Below are positions 15,826-25,671 of a stretch of 64,000 bases of DNA, in pieces (within the stretch, counting starts at the first letter, position 1; each line of letters starts with the position of its first letter). The DNA lies in NCBI RefSeq assembly GCF_009754945.1, contig NZ_WPIN01000009.1:186001-250000 (forward strand), read 5' to 3'. The translations under genes and the position numbers were made by a program. The notes under the pieces were generated by a model. It ran no database searches. It was not told the DNA's origin and worked only from the letters and a program-made list of their open reading frames with translations. The DNA is from Spirosoma arboris. Its GTDB lineage: Bacteria > Bacteroidota > Bacteroidia > Cytophagales > Spirosomataceae.

Positions 15826-17589
15826 CTATTTCTTACTCTTCTTTTTAGGCGCAATAGCCGACTCCTTCACACCCAGATAATTCAAGGCAGCTTCCAGCAC
15901 CGTATCCCGACCGGCTTGCCAATCGGCGGCAGTGGGTTTTACTAAAACTGCTGGCTGGATTCCTTTGGCATTCCACTCGGTGCCGTCGGGATACATATCT
16001 CGTTTGGTACAAACGCGGGCCATTACGCCACCGGGTAGCGAAAAGGCTAACGGCTGACCCGTACTTCCGCCCGTAGGTTCGCCAATGATTGTTCCTCGCT
16101 TCATGGCGTCGAATACCACTGCGAAATCTTCGGCCGCCGAAAATGTTCGGCCACTCGTAAGCACGACTACTGGCTTTGTGTATAATTTCGTGCCATTGGC
16201 AGGCCAGCTCCTATCTCCTGCCTCCACCGGCTCAAACACAACCGATTCGCCACGCGCCCGACGCAATGGACTGTATAATCGCGATGAATACGAGCCCGTT
16301 TGCATCGGTTTATCGGTCAAATAGCCCAGCACATTCCAGCCATAACCGCTATCTCCTCCACCATTTAGTCGAACATCGAGAATCAGCGCGTTTGTCGTAG
16401 CAATCGAATCAAAAGCGGCTTTGAATCCGTTGAGAGCCTGATCGTTTTCAAAGTTGTTTAGCTGCACGTAGGCCACGTTGCCGGGCAAAATTCGGAAACG
16501 AAATGCAGGTGATTGTTTTAGATTTGAATAACCTGTTCGAGGTAGTATCCGATTAAACGTTTTTCCCGACGGCTCCCGAAACGTAATCATAACAGGTTTG
16601 TCTTTGGGCCCTCGCAGCAGCCGATACGTATAAGTTGCTACGTCGATGTTTTGTGGAGTTGAACCGCTTTGATAAGGCTTCACAAACCGGTCGGCATATT
16701 CGTTGACGGGCAGCCCGTCGATGCTAACGATTTCGAGCATGGGCCGAATCCCGGTTTTTTCCAAACTATCTGATCGAACCTCTTGTACCAGTACTTTTCC
16801 GTCAACTAGCACGGGTAAGATAGGCGGTTGGCGAGATGTTGAATCGGCCAATGTCGCATCGCTGGCCCAAACGTCGGTATGACCATCGTGGAGTTGCGCG
16901 CAGAATGACTGAAGCACCCGCATGTATTCGACCGTAGAATGAGTAGCCCGAATTTTCGGGAGATAATCCAGATAGAGTTTATCCCAATCTACATCCGCAA
17001 TGTGGTCGAAATAGGCAAAGTTATATTTCGCTTCCGACCACAATTTCGAGAGTCCAGCTACTTTTTCGTCCTCGCTAATATTGGGTTTGTAAGGTGTCTT
17101 GAGCGCTGTTGAATTAAATAAACGCTCGGCGGCCTGTGCTTTGGCTAATAAAGGAACCAGATTCGGATTCTGCCGGACCGTGGTAAACTCCGCCAGCTCA
17201 TTAATATAGCCTGCATAAGCGGGGGCAAATTTCCCGGTCAACGGATAGAGCAGAGTCTGGGCAGCCGCTTCGTTATTCCCCAGTTTCGCCTGAATACGGG
17301 CCAGATCGAATGAAATATCACTTTTTCGGTAAAAGAGGGATTCGTTTCCCTTTGCCAGTTCCTGCACGTCGGCGCGGTGATAATAGGTCAGCGCATCCTG
17401 TAAAATACGCTCTGCTTTCTTCAGACTGTCAATAGGTGGCTTGTCGGCTCCTTTCTGTACCATTCGGGCGCGACCTCGTTCATTCTGTAGATACTCATAG
17501 GCCTGTGTACTGGTTAACGTAGACTGGGCATACACGCTGTGCATGTAGACACTGAGAGTGGATATCAATAAGCCTAAAAGGTAGTTCAT
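15826..17589 (-). CDS. S41-family peptidase (C-terminal processing protease-like)
   Basis: 587 residues with a signal peptide (1-21, SVYAQ). A helical N-terminal region (about 25-180) precedes a PDZ-like domain (IRPMLEIVSIDGLPV) and the S41 catalytic domain. The domain shows ALILDVRLNGGGDSG and TSGRTFSAAEDFAVVF, with Ser484 of SAAE as the predicted nucleophile and IIGEPTGGSTGQ after it. It is probably periplasmic and cuts proteins near their C-termini. The C-terminal tail, IAPKKKSKK, is strongly basic. It stands alone between an AT-rich upstream region and a palindrome-rich downstream gap. Confidence 0.92.
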   Translation of the reverse strand: MNYLLGLLISTLSVYMHSVYAQSTLTSTQAYEYLQNERGRARMVQKGADKPPIDSLKKAERILQDALTYYHRADVQELAKGNESLFYRKSDISFDLARIQAKLGNNEAAAQTLLYPLTGKFAPAYAGYINELAEFTTVRQNPNLVPLLAKAQAAERLFNSTALKTPYKPNISEDEKVAGLSKLWSEAKYNFAYFDHIADVDWDKLYLDYLPKIRATHSTVEYMRVLQSFCAQLHDGHTDVWASDATLADSTSRQPPILPVLVDGKVLVQEVRSDSLEKTGIRPMLEIVSIDGLPVNEYADRFVKPYQSGSTPQNIDVATYTYRLLRGPKDKPVMITFREPSGKTFNRILPRTGYSNLKQSPAFRFRILPGNVAYVQLNNFENDQALNGFKAAFDSIATTNALILDVRLNGGGDSGYGWNVLGYLTDKPMQTGSYSSRLYSPLRRARGESVVFEPVEAGDRSWPANGTKLYTKPVVVLTSGRTFSAAEDFAVVFDAMKRGTIIGEPTGGSTGQPLAFSLPGGVMARVCTKRDMYPDGTEWNAKGIQPAVLVKPTAADWQAGRDTVLEAALNYLGVKESAIAPKKKSKK

Positions 17590-17846
17590 GATAGTCGATT
17601 TAGGATTCTTAAAGATGCATAAAGTATGGGAAACTGCAATATGACCGAGCGGTTTGTCCTCTTTTTACTCTGAATAGTGAACAACGAGAAGTGGCTAAGT
17701 AATTCCTGATGCTATAGATTGAGTATTATTCTATATGGATATAATGATTAAATTTTGTAAATTTTAAAGAATATAAAATTAAATTTGAATATAAATATTT
17801 TTAATAGAATATAATTGGTGAATTATGAAAATAATCAGAATATAGT

Positions 17847-17879
17847 GTTGTGATTGTTCATTTTGTGAGATTATATTTG
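17847..17879 (+). promoter_or_regulatory. Candidate Bacteroidota promoter for the SusC/SusD operon
   Basis: TATATTTG (17872-17879) matches the TAnnTTTG -7 box, with TTG 21 bp upstream at 17848-17850. It lies in a strongly AT-rich stretch (about 17730-17890) of the 499-bp gap between divergent genes; I see nothing else in that gap. It would give a ~200-nt leader. Confidence 0.4.
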
Positions 17880-18088
17880 GATTAAAAATCTATCCGCTCT
17901 TCGCGTATTATTTTAATAGTGACCAGGTATTGATTGGTCCAATTGTGTGCAAAGAAGAGACTTCGCTGCACGTCTACCCCGAGTTCTAATATCGCTTATA
18001 TAGACTACGTACCCATTGCTACAATGACTGATTAGTTGCTGTATTCACCTGTAATTTTTTCTTTTTATAAACCTAATTGTGAAGTGAG

Positions 18089-21000
18089 ATGCGAAACAGA
18101 AGTTTACTACTCATGTTGTTTTTTGCTCTTTATGCACCCCTACAGCTCTTCGCCCAGAGCCGGGTCATCAAAGGGATTGTTACATCAGGCGACGACAACG
18201 GCGGAGTGCCGGGTGTGAACGTCGTTATTAAGGGCACAAATATTGGCGCATCAACAAACGCAGAAGGAGCTTACTCCATTTCTATTCCCGAAAACCTGGT
18301 AAAAAACGGGATTCTGGTCTACTCCTTTATTGGTATGAAAACCACTGAAGTGCCTATTGGCAATCAGAGCTCAATTGCAGTCAAATTGCAACATGATGAA
18401 ACTTCACTGGATGAGGTGATTGTCAGTGCCTTAGGATTTAAAGAGAACGCCGATAAACGCGGTGCTACAGCCTCGAAAATTGAAGCCAAAGACATCGTTC
18501 GTTCGGGCGAAACTGGCGTGATCAACGGTATGTCTGGTAAAGCTGCTGGCGTTCAGATTACGAAATCAGCCGGTGATCCTGGTGCTGGTTCGTATATTCA
18601 GATTCGGGGCCAAAACACGATTACCGGTACAACGCAACCACTCGTTATTGTCGATGGTATCCCGATCAGTAACTCAACTCTGGGCGATGGTGCGGCTGGC
18701 GTTACCCAGCAATCCCGTCTGAATGACATCAACCCCGAAGACATTGCATCCATGCAAATCCTGAAAGGTGCATCGGCAGCGGCTTTATGGGGTTCGCGGG
18801 CAGCCAATGGCGTAATCGTTATTACGACCAAGAAAGGGGCTAATAGCGATAAGGTCAATATTTCGTATAGCACGACTGTTTCGTTCGATACGCCTAACCT
18901 GTTACATCCTTTACAGAGCAATTATGGTCAGGGCTCAGATGGCGTGTATAACCCAACGGTGGCTAACTCGTGGGGCGACAAAATTTCCAACCGCGCTGGT
19001 GGCGACGATGTGGTTAATATGAATGGTGCCCGTTTTGAGGCTTATAGCGGAAAGACATACTACCCAATTCTTACCAAAAACTCGAAAGAAACCTATAATG
19101 ATGCCCGTAAGGACGCCGTTTTCCGGACGGGTACGTACATTGATAATAACCTGTCTGTCAGTGGTGGTAACGAAAAAGGGAACTTCTATTTGAGCGTTGG
19201 CGATCTGCGCCAGAAGGGTATTATCAACGGACAGAGTGATTACAACCGGACGACCCTCCGGTTCAACTCTGAGCGCCGTTTCAATGATATTATCAAAGCC
19301 TCTACCAATGCGACCTATGCCCGGACGACATCGAACCGGATTCAGCGTAGTAATAGTGTAAATGGGCTGTACATTGGTTATCTCCGTTCGGCACCTGATT
19401 TCGATAGCCGCGATTATATCGGTAATTATTTCTCGTCGCCAACGGCCAGTGCTATTCCTAACCGGCAACGTTCGTATCGGAACTACCTGGGCGCATTGGC
19501 GAACCCAATCTATAACGATCCGTTGTGGGCTATCAATCAGCTAACCAACTTCTCGGAAGTGGACCGCTTCATTATGAGTTCAGAAATACTCATTACACCA
19601 GCAAGCTGGTTCGATATTACGGCTCGTGGAGGTATTGATGCCAACACCGATCACCGGATTACGAATTATCCGGTCAATTCGGCAGTCAACAGCGGTTTGG
19701 GAAGCTACGAAGAGGCTATCTACAAAGAATCGGAGATGAATGGTGACTTGATCGGTCGTGTCTTCAAGGATTTTGGTAAGAACATTACCAGTACCCTGAT
19801 CGTTGGGTTCAACCTGAACGACCGGAAATACCTGAACCTGGGCGGAACGATGAACACCTTCATCATTCCAGATGCACCGGCCAACTTTGGTAACTCGCTG
19901 ACCTCAAACGATGCGCCTTACCGGACTACCACGCACCGCCGGATGGCCCGACTCTATTCTACCTTGAATGTGGGACTCTATAATCAGGTCTTTTTGAATG
20001 CATCGCTGGCTGGGGAGTCGGGGTCTACATTCGGTAGCCAAACGAAATCGACGTTCTATTATCCATCAGCCGACGTGGCCTGGCAGTTTACGCAACTACC
20101 TGTATTCCGTGACAATCCAGTATTGTCGTTTGGTAAACTCCGTGCTTCGTATGGTACCGTGGGTGTACAGCCAGATGCCTACAGAAATACGACTACCTAC
20201 GTAAATGCGTCATTTAGCAGCTGGGCCAATACGCTTAGTGGCTCGGGCTACGGTAACGGAGCATATGTACGCAATGCCACGCAAGGCGATCCATTTCTGC
20301 AACCTGAACGGAAAACAGAATATGAAGTGGGTACTGATCTCCGCTTCCTGAACAACCGCTTAACAGCAGGTTTCACGTACTACTCCAATGAGATTACCAA
20401 CCTGTTGCTGAACGTAGCTGCGGCTGGTTCAACGGGTTACACCTCGAAATACACCAACGCGGGTTCGATGACCAATAAAGGCTGGGAATTGGAACTCCAC
20501 TATAACATCCTGAACAAGAAAGGATTTAACTGGAATGTGTTCGGTAACGTGAGCCGGAACATCAACCGGGTAACCAACCTGGCCGGAACGGACATCATTA
20601 CGTTGGGCGGTTTCAGCAGCACAGCCAGTACGGTAGCTAAAGTGGGTTACGCGATGTCGTCGCTTTACGGTGGTACGTATCTGCGTACCGAATCTGGTGC
20701 GCTGAATCTTAACGCCAATGGTTTCCCCCAGGTAGCTCCACAGTTTGGTGTGATTGGCGATCCGAACCCAGACTATCGGGGTGGTTTTGGTACAAATCTT
20801 TCCTACAAGAAAATCTCTTTGAACGTCCTGTTTGAGACCTTCCAGGGTGGCGATTTCTACAACGGTACAAGAGGGGTTCTCTATAATTTCGGTACGCATG
20901 CCGATGTAGGTAACGAAGTAACGCTGACGAAAGACTTGAAGAACTATGCCGGTAAAACGATTGCCGCAGGAAGCACCGTTCGGGGTAACATCCAGGATTT

Positions 21001-21334
21001 CGGCGCAGGTCCAGTTCTACTCGATCAGTCGTACTATACCTCAATTGGGGGCGGCTTCAGCACATTGGTTGAGCAGTTTATTACCGATGCCAGCTGGACC
21101 CGTATCCGCGAAATTTCAGTAGGCTACTCGATCAGTTCGCCAAAATTCCGTCAGAAAACCAAGTTGCAGTCGATCGATGTAACGGTAACAGGCCGTAACC
21201 CGGTTCTGTGGACTAAAATGGTGGGTATCGATCCAGAAACAGCTCTTAATGGCGCCAGCAACTCGCGCGGGCAGGATTACTTCAACAGCCCGAACACGAA
21301 GTCACTGCTGTTCAGCATAAAAATCAATTACTAA
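18089..21334 (+). CDS. SusC/RagA-family TonB-linked outer-membrane transporter
   Basis: 1081 residues. Signal peptide 1-22 (LFAQS), then a carboxypeptidase-regulatory-like domain (about 27-110), then the plug domain with the SusC hallmarks IQIRGQNTITG, PLVIVDGIPI and ASAAALWGSRAANGVI. A 22-stranded barrel follows, closing with SLLFSIKINY. It imports an oligomer, usually a glycan or peptide, together with the SusD lipoprotein that follows 22 bp downstream. No regulator or hydrolase adjoins the pair, so the ligand is unknown. Confidence 0.96.
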   Translation: MRNRSLLLMLFFALYAPLQLFAQSRVIKGIVTSGDDNGGVPGVNVVIKGTNIGASTNAEGAYSISIPENLVKNGILVYSFIGMKTTEVPIGNQSSIAVKLQHDETSLDEVIVSALGFKENADKRGATASKIEAKDIVRSGETGVINGMSGKAAGVQITKSAGDPGAGSYIQIRGQNTITGTTQPLVIVDGIPISNSTLGDGAAGVTQQSRLNDINPEDIASMQILKGASAAALWGSRAANGVIVITTKKGANSDKVNISYSTTVSFDTPNLLHPLQSNYGQGSDGVYNPTVANSWGDKISNRAGGDDVVNMNGARFEAYSGKTYYPILTKNSKETYNDARKDAVFRTGTYIDNNLSVSGGNEKGNFYLSVGDLRQKGIINGQSDYNRTTLRFNSERRFNDIIKASTNATYARTTSNRIQRSNSVNGLYIGYLRSAPDFDSRDYIGNYFSSPTASAIPNRQRSYRNYLGALANPIYNDPLWAINQLTNFSEVDRFIMSSEILITPASWFDITARGGIDANTDHRITNYPVNSAVNSGLGSYEEAIYKESEMNGDLIGRVFKDFGKNITSTLIVGFNLNDRKYLNLGGTMNTFIIPDAPANFGNSLTSNDAPYRTTTHRRMARLYSTLNVGLYNQVFLNASLAGESGSTFGSQTKSTFYYPSADVAWQFTQLPVFRDNPVLSFGKLRASYGTVGVQPDAYRNTTTYVNASFSSWANTLSGSGYGNGAYVRNATQGDPFLQPERKTEYEVGTDLRFLNNRLTAGFTYYSNEITNLLLNVAAAGSTGYTSKYTNAGSMTNKGWELELHYNILNKKGFNWNVFGNVSRNINRVTNLAGTDIITLGGFSSTASTVAKVGYAMSSLYGGTYLRTESGALNLNANGFPQVAPQFGVIGDPNPDYRGGFGTNLSYKKISLNVLFETFQGGDFYNGTRGVLYNFGTHADVGNEVTLTKDLKNYAGKTIAAGSTVRGNIQDFGAGPVLLDQSYYTSIGGGFSTLVEQFITDASWTRIREISVGYSISSPKFRQKTKLQSIDVTVTGRNPVLWTKMVGIDPETALNGASNSRGQDYFNSPNTKSLLFSIKINY

Positions 21335-21356
21335 TTCTTACGAAGAAGCCACTGCT

Positions 21357-22793
21357 ATGAAACGTACATATAGATCAGTTTTTGCTCTTTTGGTTGGTCT
21401 CCAGTTCTTCTCCTGTTCGTCTATTGTCGAAAACCTGAACGTTGACCCCAACAACCCGACTGCCTCAACAGGTAGCCTGCTGCTTACCGGTACCGAGATT
21501 GCCAACATGGCCACCCAGGAGGGTATGGCCAGCCGCCTGACAACCATCTGGGATGGCTACGCGTCTGGCGCTGACCGGCAATGGCTGGATTATTACAATT
21601 ACAATGTAACGGCCGGGGTTTATGACGCCGACTGGAACCTGGTCTATCAGGCAACGAACGCCAACGCCCTGCTCACGATTGAGAAGGCCACTGCGCTCGG
21701 AAACCGTAAAATGGCTGCCATTGCCAAAATCCTGCGGGCCAATGCATTAGCTACCGGCACGCAGTTATGGGGTGATATTCCATTTGATCAGGCGGGCGAT
21801 ATTCTTAAATATCCCAGCCCGTCCTTTGAACCCCAGGCAACGGTGTATACAAAACTTCTTGCCTTGCTGGATGACGCCATTGCCGATCTGAAATCAGGGG
21901 TAGGTACTGTTACAACTGAAGACATTCACTTTGGGGGCGATGCCACTAAATGGACGCAGACTGCTTATACACTGAAAGCCCGGTTGCTAACCGACCTGAA
22001 GCAATATGATGCTGCGTATACGGCCGCCCAGACTGGGATTAGTGCGTACGCCAATTCATTATATGCTCCGCATGGAAATATCGCTAACGTGAATCAGAAC
22101 GCCTATTTTTCCTTTTTGGCCAGTTCACGTACCGGCGATATAAACGCTGTAGGTGCCTATAACACGACGCTACTGAATCCAGCGAGTGCTAAGTACAGAG
22201 GGAATGCGAAAACGATTGAGACGGCTCGGTATAAGTTCTATTATTTAGAAGTGGGTGTTAATAGCCCCGGAAAAATCGAACCGAATACGACGGGCACAAC
22301 GGGTTTTTTCGCGCAAACGGCTAGTTTTCCGCTTGTTACGTACCAGGAAAATATTCTGACGCTGGCTGAGTCTGCCTTGCGTTCTGGGAAAGGGTTTGAT
22401 GCTGCTTTAGGGTATCTGAACACGTATCGGGCTTTCCTGAACACGGGTGGTACTATAAACTCGGCTTATCTGACGGCTGGGGCATACAAATATGACCCGT
22501 ATGTAGCGGCTGATTTTGCAACTGGTGGTATCGAAAATGCAGATGGCATTACGGCCGATAACGCGCTGCTACGGGAAATTCTGGAAGAACGGTATGTTTC
22601 GTTCTATGGCCAGCACATAGGCTGGGATGATGAGCGTCGGACCCGTGCCGAGGCCTATGGGATCAAACTCACACCTAACAACGGTACACAGCTTCCCTGG
22701 CGGTTCATTTACCCACAAAATGAACTGAACTCCAACGCTAATGCGCCAAAACCAGTACCCGCCACGTTCGAAGCACCTGCTATCTATAAATAG
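21357..22793 (+). CDS. SusD/RagB-family surface lipoprotein (SusD-like_2 type)
   Basis: 478 residues with a lipoprotein signal ending at Cys20 (LQFFSCSS). The N-terminus continues NLNVDPNNPTAS, typical of the SusD-like_2 branch. Late motifs include ILEERYVSFYGQHIGWDDERRT. It binds substrate at the surface and forms a lid over the SusC channel encoded just upstream. The pair is probably transcribed together and ends at the large palindrome at 22800. Confidence 0.95.
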   Translation: MKRTYRSVFALLVGLQFFSCSSIVENLNVDPNNPTASTGSLLLTGTEIANMATQEGMASRLTTIWDGYASGADRQWLDYYNYNVTAGVYDADWNLVYQATNANALLTIEKATALGNRKMAAIAKILRANALATGTQLWGDIPFDQAGDILKYPSPSFEPQATVYTKLLALLDDAIADLKSGVGTVTTEDIHFGGDATKWTQTAYTLKARLLTDLKQYDAAYTAAQTGISAYANSLYAPHGNIANVNQNAYFSFLASSRTGDINAVGAYNTTLLNPASAKYRGNAKTIETARYKFYYLEVGVNSPGKIEPNTTGTTGFFAQTASFPLVTYQENILTLAESALRSGKGFDAALGYLNTYRAFLNTGGTINSAYLTAGAYKYDPYVAADFATGGIENADGITADNALLREILEERYVSFYGQHIGWDDERRTRAEAYGIKLTPNNGTQLPWRFIYPQNELNSNANAPKPVPATFEAPAIYK

Positions 22794-22799
22794 CATCTT

Positions 22800-23073
22800 T
22801 TAACCACAGAGCCACAGAGATATATTGAGTTAAAGCAATTAATCGACGAAAAACCTTCTACAGCCCACTGCTTTAGCTGTGGGTTACCTGAAAGAAATCA
22901 CAATTAACCCAACCGTTTCAACGGTTTATCGGGAATTGAAACCGTTGAAACGGTTGTTTCTACAGGACCACTTTTATCGCCCCACAGCTAAAGCAGTGGG
23001 CTGATACTGGTTATCAATTCGATTCGGCGGTTATTTAATTCAACTCAATATATCTCTGTGGCTCTGTGGTTAA
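22800..23073. repeat. Three inverted repeats one inside another
   Basis: Outer arms: 22800-22831 with 23042-23073, 32 bp perfect (CCACAGAGCCACAGAGA core). Middle arms: 22861-22883 with 22981-23003, 23 bp perfect (CCCACTGCTTTAGCTGTGGG). Inner arms: 22911-22927 with 22939-22955, 17 bp perfect (AACCGTTTCAACGGTTT). Their centres differ by up to 4.5 bp. The structure fills the gap between convergent genes and would act as a bidirectional terminator. Confidence 0.95.
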
Positions 23074-23079
23074 TAAATG

Positions 23080-24177
23080 CTATCGAATTGTAATCTCTAC
23101 CCGTCGATTTTTTGGCCGTTCGCTTTCAGTCGCATTGTTAGCAATGGGGCGCGTGCCGCCATATCCTGTTGCTGTAAGACGGTTGTCGGCTATGCCGTGC
23201 CTGATTAAGTAATTCGTGACAACTTTAGCCCGGTTTTCTGACAACGCCAGATTCAGTCTTGGATCGCCGACGTTATCAGTGTGCCCCGCTACCTCAATGC
23301 GCCAGAGCGGATTTTCCTTGAGGGCGATCACAAGTTGATCCAGTTCTGCTGCTGATCCCGGTAATAACACATAGCTACTTTGCTCAAACTGAACCTGACG
23401 TAGGGCAAAGGTCTCGCCCGGCTTGTGGTCTTCGAACGGTTTAGGCGTTGACATTGCTGGTACAACTGCTTTTGCGACCGTGTCTACTACAGGCTTCGTC
23501 CTTGCCACTGGCTTTTTGGCCAGCGGCAAGGGCGAACTAAAGGTAGGTTTAGGAGTAATCGGTTTAGGGGGCTTTGGAATAACGTTGGCAACGGGAACTG
23601 GCTTCGGCTTAAGAGGAATTGATTTGGCTGGTTTTCTGATTAATGTGACTCGCTCTGGCGCTGCTTTTTGAAAGAAATGCTGGGCCGTTATTGCCTCGCC
23701 GGGATTGTTTACCCCATTGAAAATGGTTTTTGGTGCATTAGGCAGCACCCATAACAAGTCGATTTCCCCCTCCAGCAAATCGTTAAAATAATCGACCCGC
23801 AAATCGTAGAACTTCCCGGCTTCCAGAATAACGCGGCCGCTGAAATACTTCGAATCATTCAACTGCCAGGCATCAATTACTTGTTTATTGCCAACCCAAA
23901 CCCGGATACCATCATCTACTTTCGCATTGAATGTGTAAGCCCCCGAAACAGGAGCCAACAGTTTACCCGTCCAGCGAATGGAATAATAGGATCGAGAGAT
24001 ACCCGGTCCCGGATTCTGGTTTGCCCAATTGAAACTGATGGCGGGGTCAATTCGCGTAAAAACTTTATGCTCGAAATTCGTTCCGGTATAGTACTCTCCC
24101 TTCAGACCCTGCTGTGCCTGCGTTGGTTGATTCAGAAACCATAGGAATACGCCCCAAAATGCCCAGATCGCTTTCAT
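23080..24177 (-). CDS. PA14-domain protein with C-terminal OmpA peptidoglycan-binding domain
   Basis: 365 residues. Signal peptide 1-21 (TQAQQ); PA14 carbohydrate-binding beta-barrel at about 24-155 (GLKGEYYTGTNFEH, SGAYTFNAKVDDGIRVWVG); a Pro/Lys-rich linker at about 175-250; OmpA domain at 260-365 with HTDNVGDPRLNLALSENRA. The OmpA part should grip peptidoglycan while PA14 projects to bind sugar. The linker is long and basic, as if it spans a gap. It lies 104 bp after the 97-aa gene on the same strand, so both may be under the sigma-54-type site b. Confidence 0.9.
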   Translation of the reverse strand: MKAIWAFWGVFLWFLNQPTQAQQGLKGEYYTGTNFEHKVFTRIDPAISFNWANQNPGPGISRSYYSIRWTGKLLAPVSGAYTFNAKVDDGIRVWVGNKQVIDAWQLNDSKYFSGRVILEAGKFYDLRVDYFNDLLEGEIDLLWVLPNAPKTIFNGVNNPGEAITAQHFFQKAAPERVTLIRKPAKSIPLKPKPVPVANVIPKPPKPITPKPTFSSPLPLAKKPVARTKPVVDTVAKAVVPAMSTPKPFEDHKPGETFALRQVQFEQSSYVLLPGSAAELDQLVIALKENPLWRIEVAGHTDNVGDPRLNLALSENRAKVVTNYLIRHGIADNRLTATGYGGTRPIANNATESERPKNRRVEITIR

Positions 24178-24281
24178 GAGTTAACCCAAAGGTTAAAGAT
24201 GGAACTTTTGCGAATCTGGTCGTATGGGTAAGCGCAAAATTAAGCTGATTTAACGTCCATTGGGCGCTAAATTCCAAGCCA

Positions 24282-24575
24282 TTATCTGGCTCTGAGTAAC
24301 GTTCGCTGTTTGACCAGGTCTTCTCGTTTGACGAATGTAATTGGAACGAACTCATCCGTTGGGGAGCCAATATAATAAAGCGTCCAGTCCTGGTCGTAGT
24401 CAGCTAATAGCTGACGAATACACTCTACCCGGTCAAATGTTGGCACCCGGCAGTCGCCCCAGTAAAATAGTTCTACACGATAGTGTAGCGCCTGTTTCTG
24501 ACCGTTGATGGTCACGTCGATTTCGATGTCCTGTTTGCCAGGCAGCGAAGAGATGGGAATGGCGATGTATGACAT
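24282..24575 (-). CDS. Hypothetical 97-residue protein
   Basis: Not recognised. It starts MSYIAIPISSLPGKQDIEIDV and has alternating hydrophobic strands, one Trp-Gly-Asp-Cys segment (YWGDCRVPTFD) and a charged end. No signal peptide or TM helix; it looks like a small compact cytosolic alpha/beta domain. It is the first gene after the sigma-54-like box (24637-24652) and activator element (24706-24742), and it precedes the PA14-OmpA gene. An overlapping frame at 24065-24370 appears to be a shadow. Confidence 0.7.
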   Translation of the reverse strand: MSYIAIPISSLPGKQDIEIDVTINGQKQALHYRVELFYWGDCRVPTFDRVECIRQLLADYDQDWTLYYIGSPTDEFVPITFVKREDLVKQRTLLRAR

Positions 24576-24636
24576 AGTTTAAGGACAAGAATAAGTGATT
24601 GACTGTATACACATTTAACTCATACCTTATAAACTG

Positions 24637-24652
24637 CCCAAATGTTATACCA
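24637..24652 (-). promoter_or_regulatory. Sigma-54-like promoter (site b)
   Basis: The minus strand reads TGGTAT-AACAT-TTGGG. It is a weaker match to the consensus than site a but nearly identical to site d (TGGCAT-AGCAT-TTGGG), differing at two of 16 positions. The activator element starts exactly 54 bp upstream, as at sites a and d. Confidence 0.62.
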
Positions 24653-24705
24653 GTAGTGTAATAGATTATTAATTAGCGAGTTATGTAGTAAAAACGAACG
24701 TGGGG

Positions 24706-24742
24706 TGTCCGAAATCGGACACCCCACGTTCGTAAGCGGACA
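24706..24742 (-). promoter_or_regulatory. TGTCCG-N4-CGGACA upstream activator element (site b)
   Basis: TGTCCG-AAAT-CGGACA at 24706-24721, 15-bp spacer, CGGACA at 24737-24742. Here the palindrome extends to perfect 19-bp arms (24694-24712 with 24715-24733). The distal end is 90 bp from the promoter box edge. Confidence 0.76.
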
Positions 24743-24892
24743 AGAAAATTCCTATAAAAAAATGGAGAATTTCTGAATGATTTCTAGCTAACGCTTAAGG
24801 TTAATGCCAATCACTTGCTGGTCGTAAATTACGATTCCAGGAAACAGCATTAAAATGAAATTTATGACCAGAACCAGCTGGATATAACCGGT

Positions 24893-25126
24893 TTAGTTGC
24901 CAAGTAATATAGTATTATTCCACTCATGCACGATACCCGATGGCTGGCTGGGTTGTTTCGTATCCTGCCAAACGTCAGACGTCTGGTCTTGATCAATCTC
25001 GTCGGCCTCGCCTGGCCATGTACTATCCATGCGGTATTCCTGTGCTTGATTTTTTTTCCAGTGAGTAAAGTAGGTTTGACAGGAAGTCAAAAGGTAATTC
25101 CAACGAGTTAATAGTGAATTTATCAT
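24893..25126 (-). CDS. Possible small protein, 77 residues
   Basis: A weak candidate in a 1.1-kb AT-rich gap. The product is hydrophilic with several Trp and Gln residues (EADEIDQDQTSDVWQDTK) and has no recognised family, signal or TM segment. A 61-codon frame overlaps it on the other strand. It is kept because the composition is protein-like and nothing else explains the segment. Confidence 0.35.
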   Translation of the reverse strand: MINSLLTRWNYLLTSCQTYFTHWKKNQAQEYRMDSTWPGEADEIDQDQTSDVWQDTKQPSQPSGIVHEWNNTILLGN

Positions 25127-25129
25127 AGT

Positions 25130-25600
25130 TTCATTCAGAAATATATAATCAATCAGAAGCCGATAAGTTTTCCCTCTATACGATTGCCGAATTTAAGGCA
25201 GTCTACACGATTAGATGCCTTTGAGACTACGAAGCGGGGAAACGTCATTCTAGAAATAATCATAAAGCCATGACGAGACAAAAAAAGACTAGCGGTTGGT
25301 GAAAAATACAATCCAGTACCGCTGAATGACGTTTTTGTGTTTTCGTAATGGGTAAATTAATTAAGGTCTAGTTTATTGTTTAGACTTGATAAAAAACAAT
25401 AAGTCACTTAGAATTTGGATGTAACTTATGTATTCAACGGTTTACTTATAAACAATAATGGAGCCAATATCTACCCATTATAATTCAAAGAGTAAACATA
25501 TTTCGGGATTAACTTAAAACGGGTCTTTTCTAAAACCAATCAGACGTGACTGTTGAACGCTTGACTAGCTGAATGATTCTCAAATACGGCCCATAGCATA
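25130..25600. other. AT-rich intergenic stretch without recognisable genes
   Basis: About 470 bp with no open frame worth calling, no clear promoter and no RNA gene that I can see. It leads into the hairpin at 25604-25633 downstream of the SDR gene. Confidence 0.6.
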
Positions 25601-25603
25601 CAG

Positions 25604-25633
25604 AAGCGGCTTGATTTCCCGATCAAGCCGCTT
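25604..25633 (-). terminator. Hairpin downstream of the SDR gene
   Basis: AAGCGGCTTGAT (25604-25615) pairs perfectly with ATCAAGCCGCTT (25622-25633) around a 6-nt loop. There is only a short T-run, so termination is likely but not certain. Confidence 0.72.
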
Positions 25634-25671
25634 TACGCCAATGTGGTCTTGTTGTTTAGTTGCAATAGCTG

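Noticed and set aside
24065..24370. 101-codon minus-strand frame overlapping the PA14-OmpA and 97-aa genes
   Set aside because: It overlaps two better genes in another frame and shows no signal, domain or sensible start.
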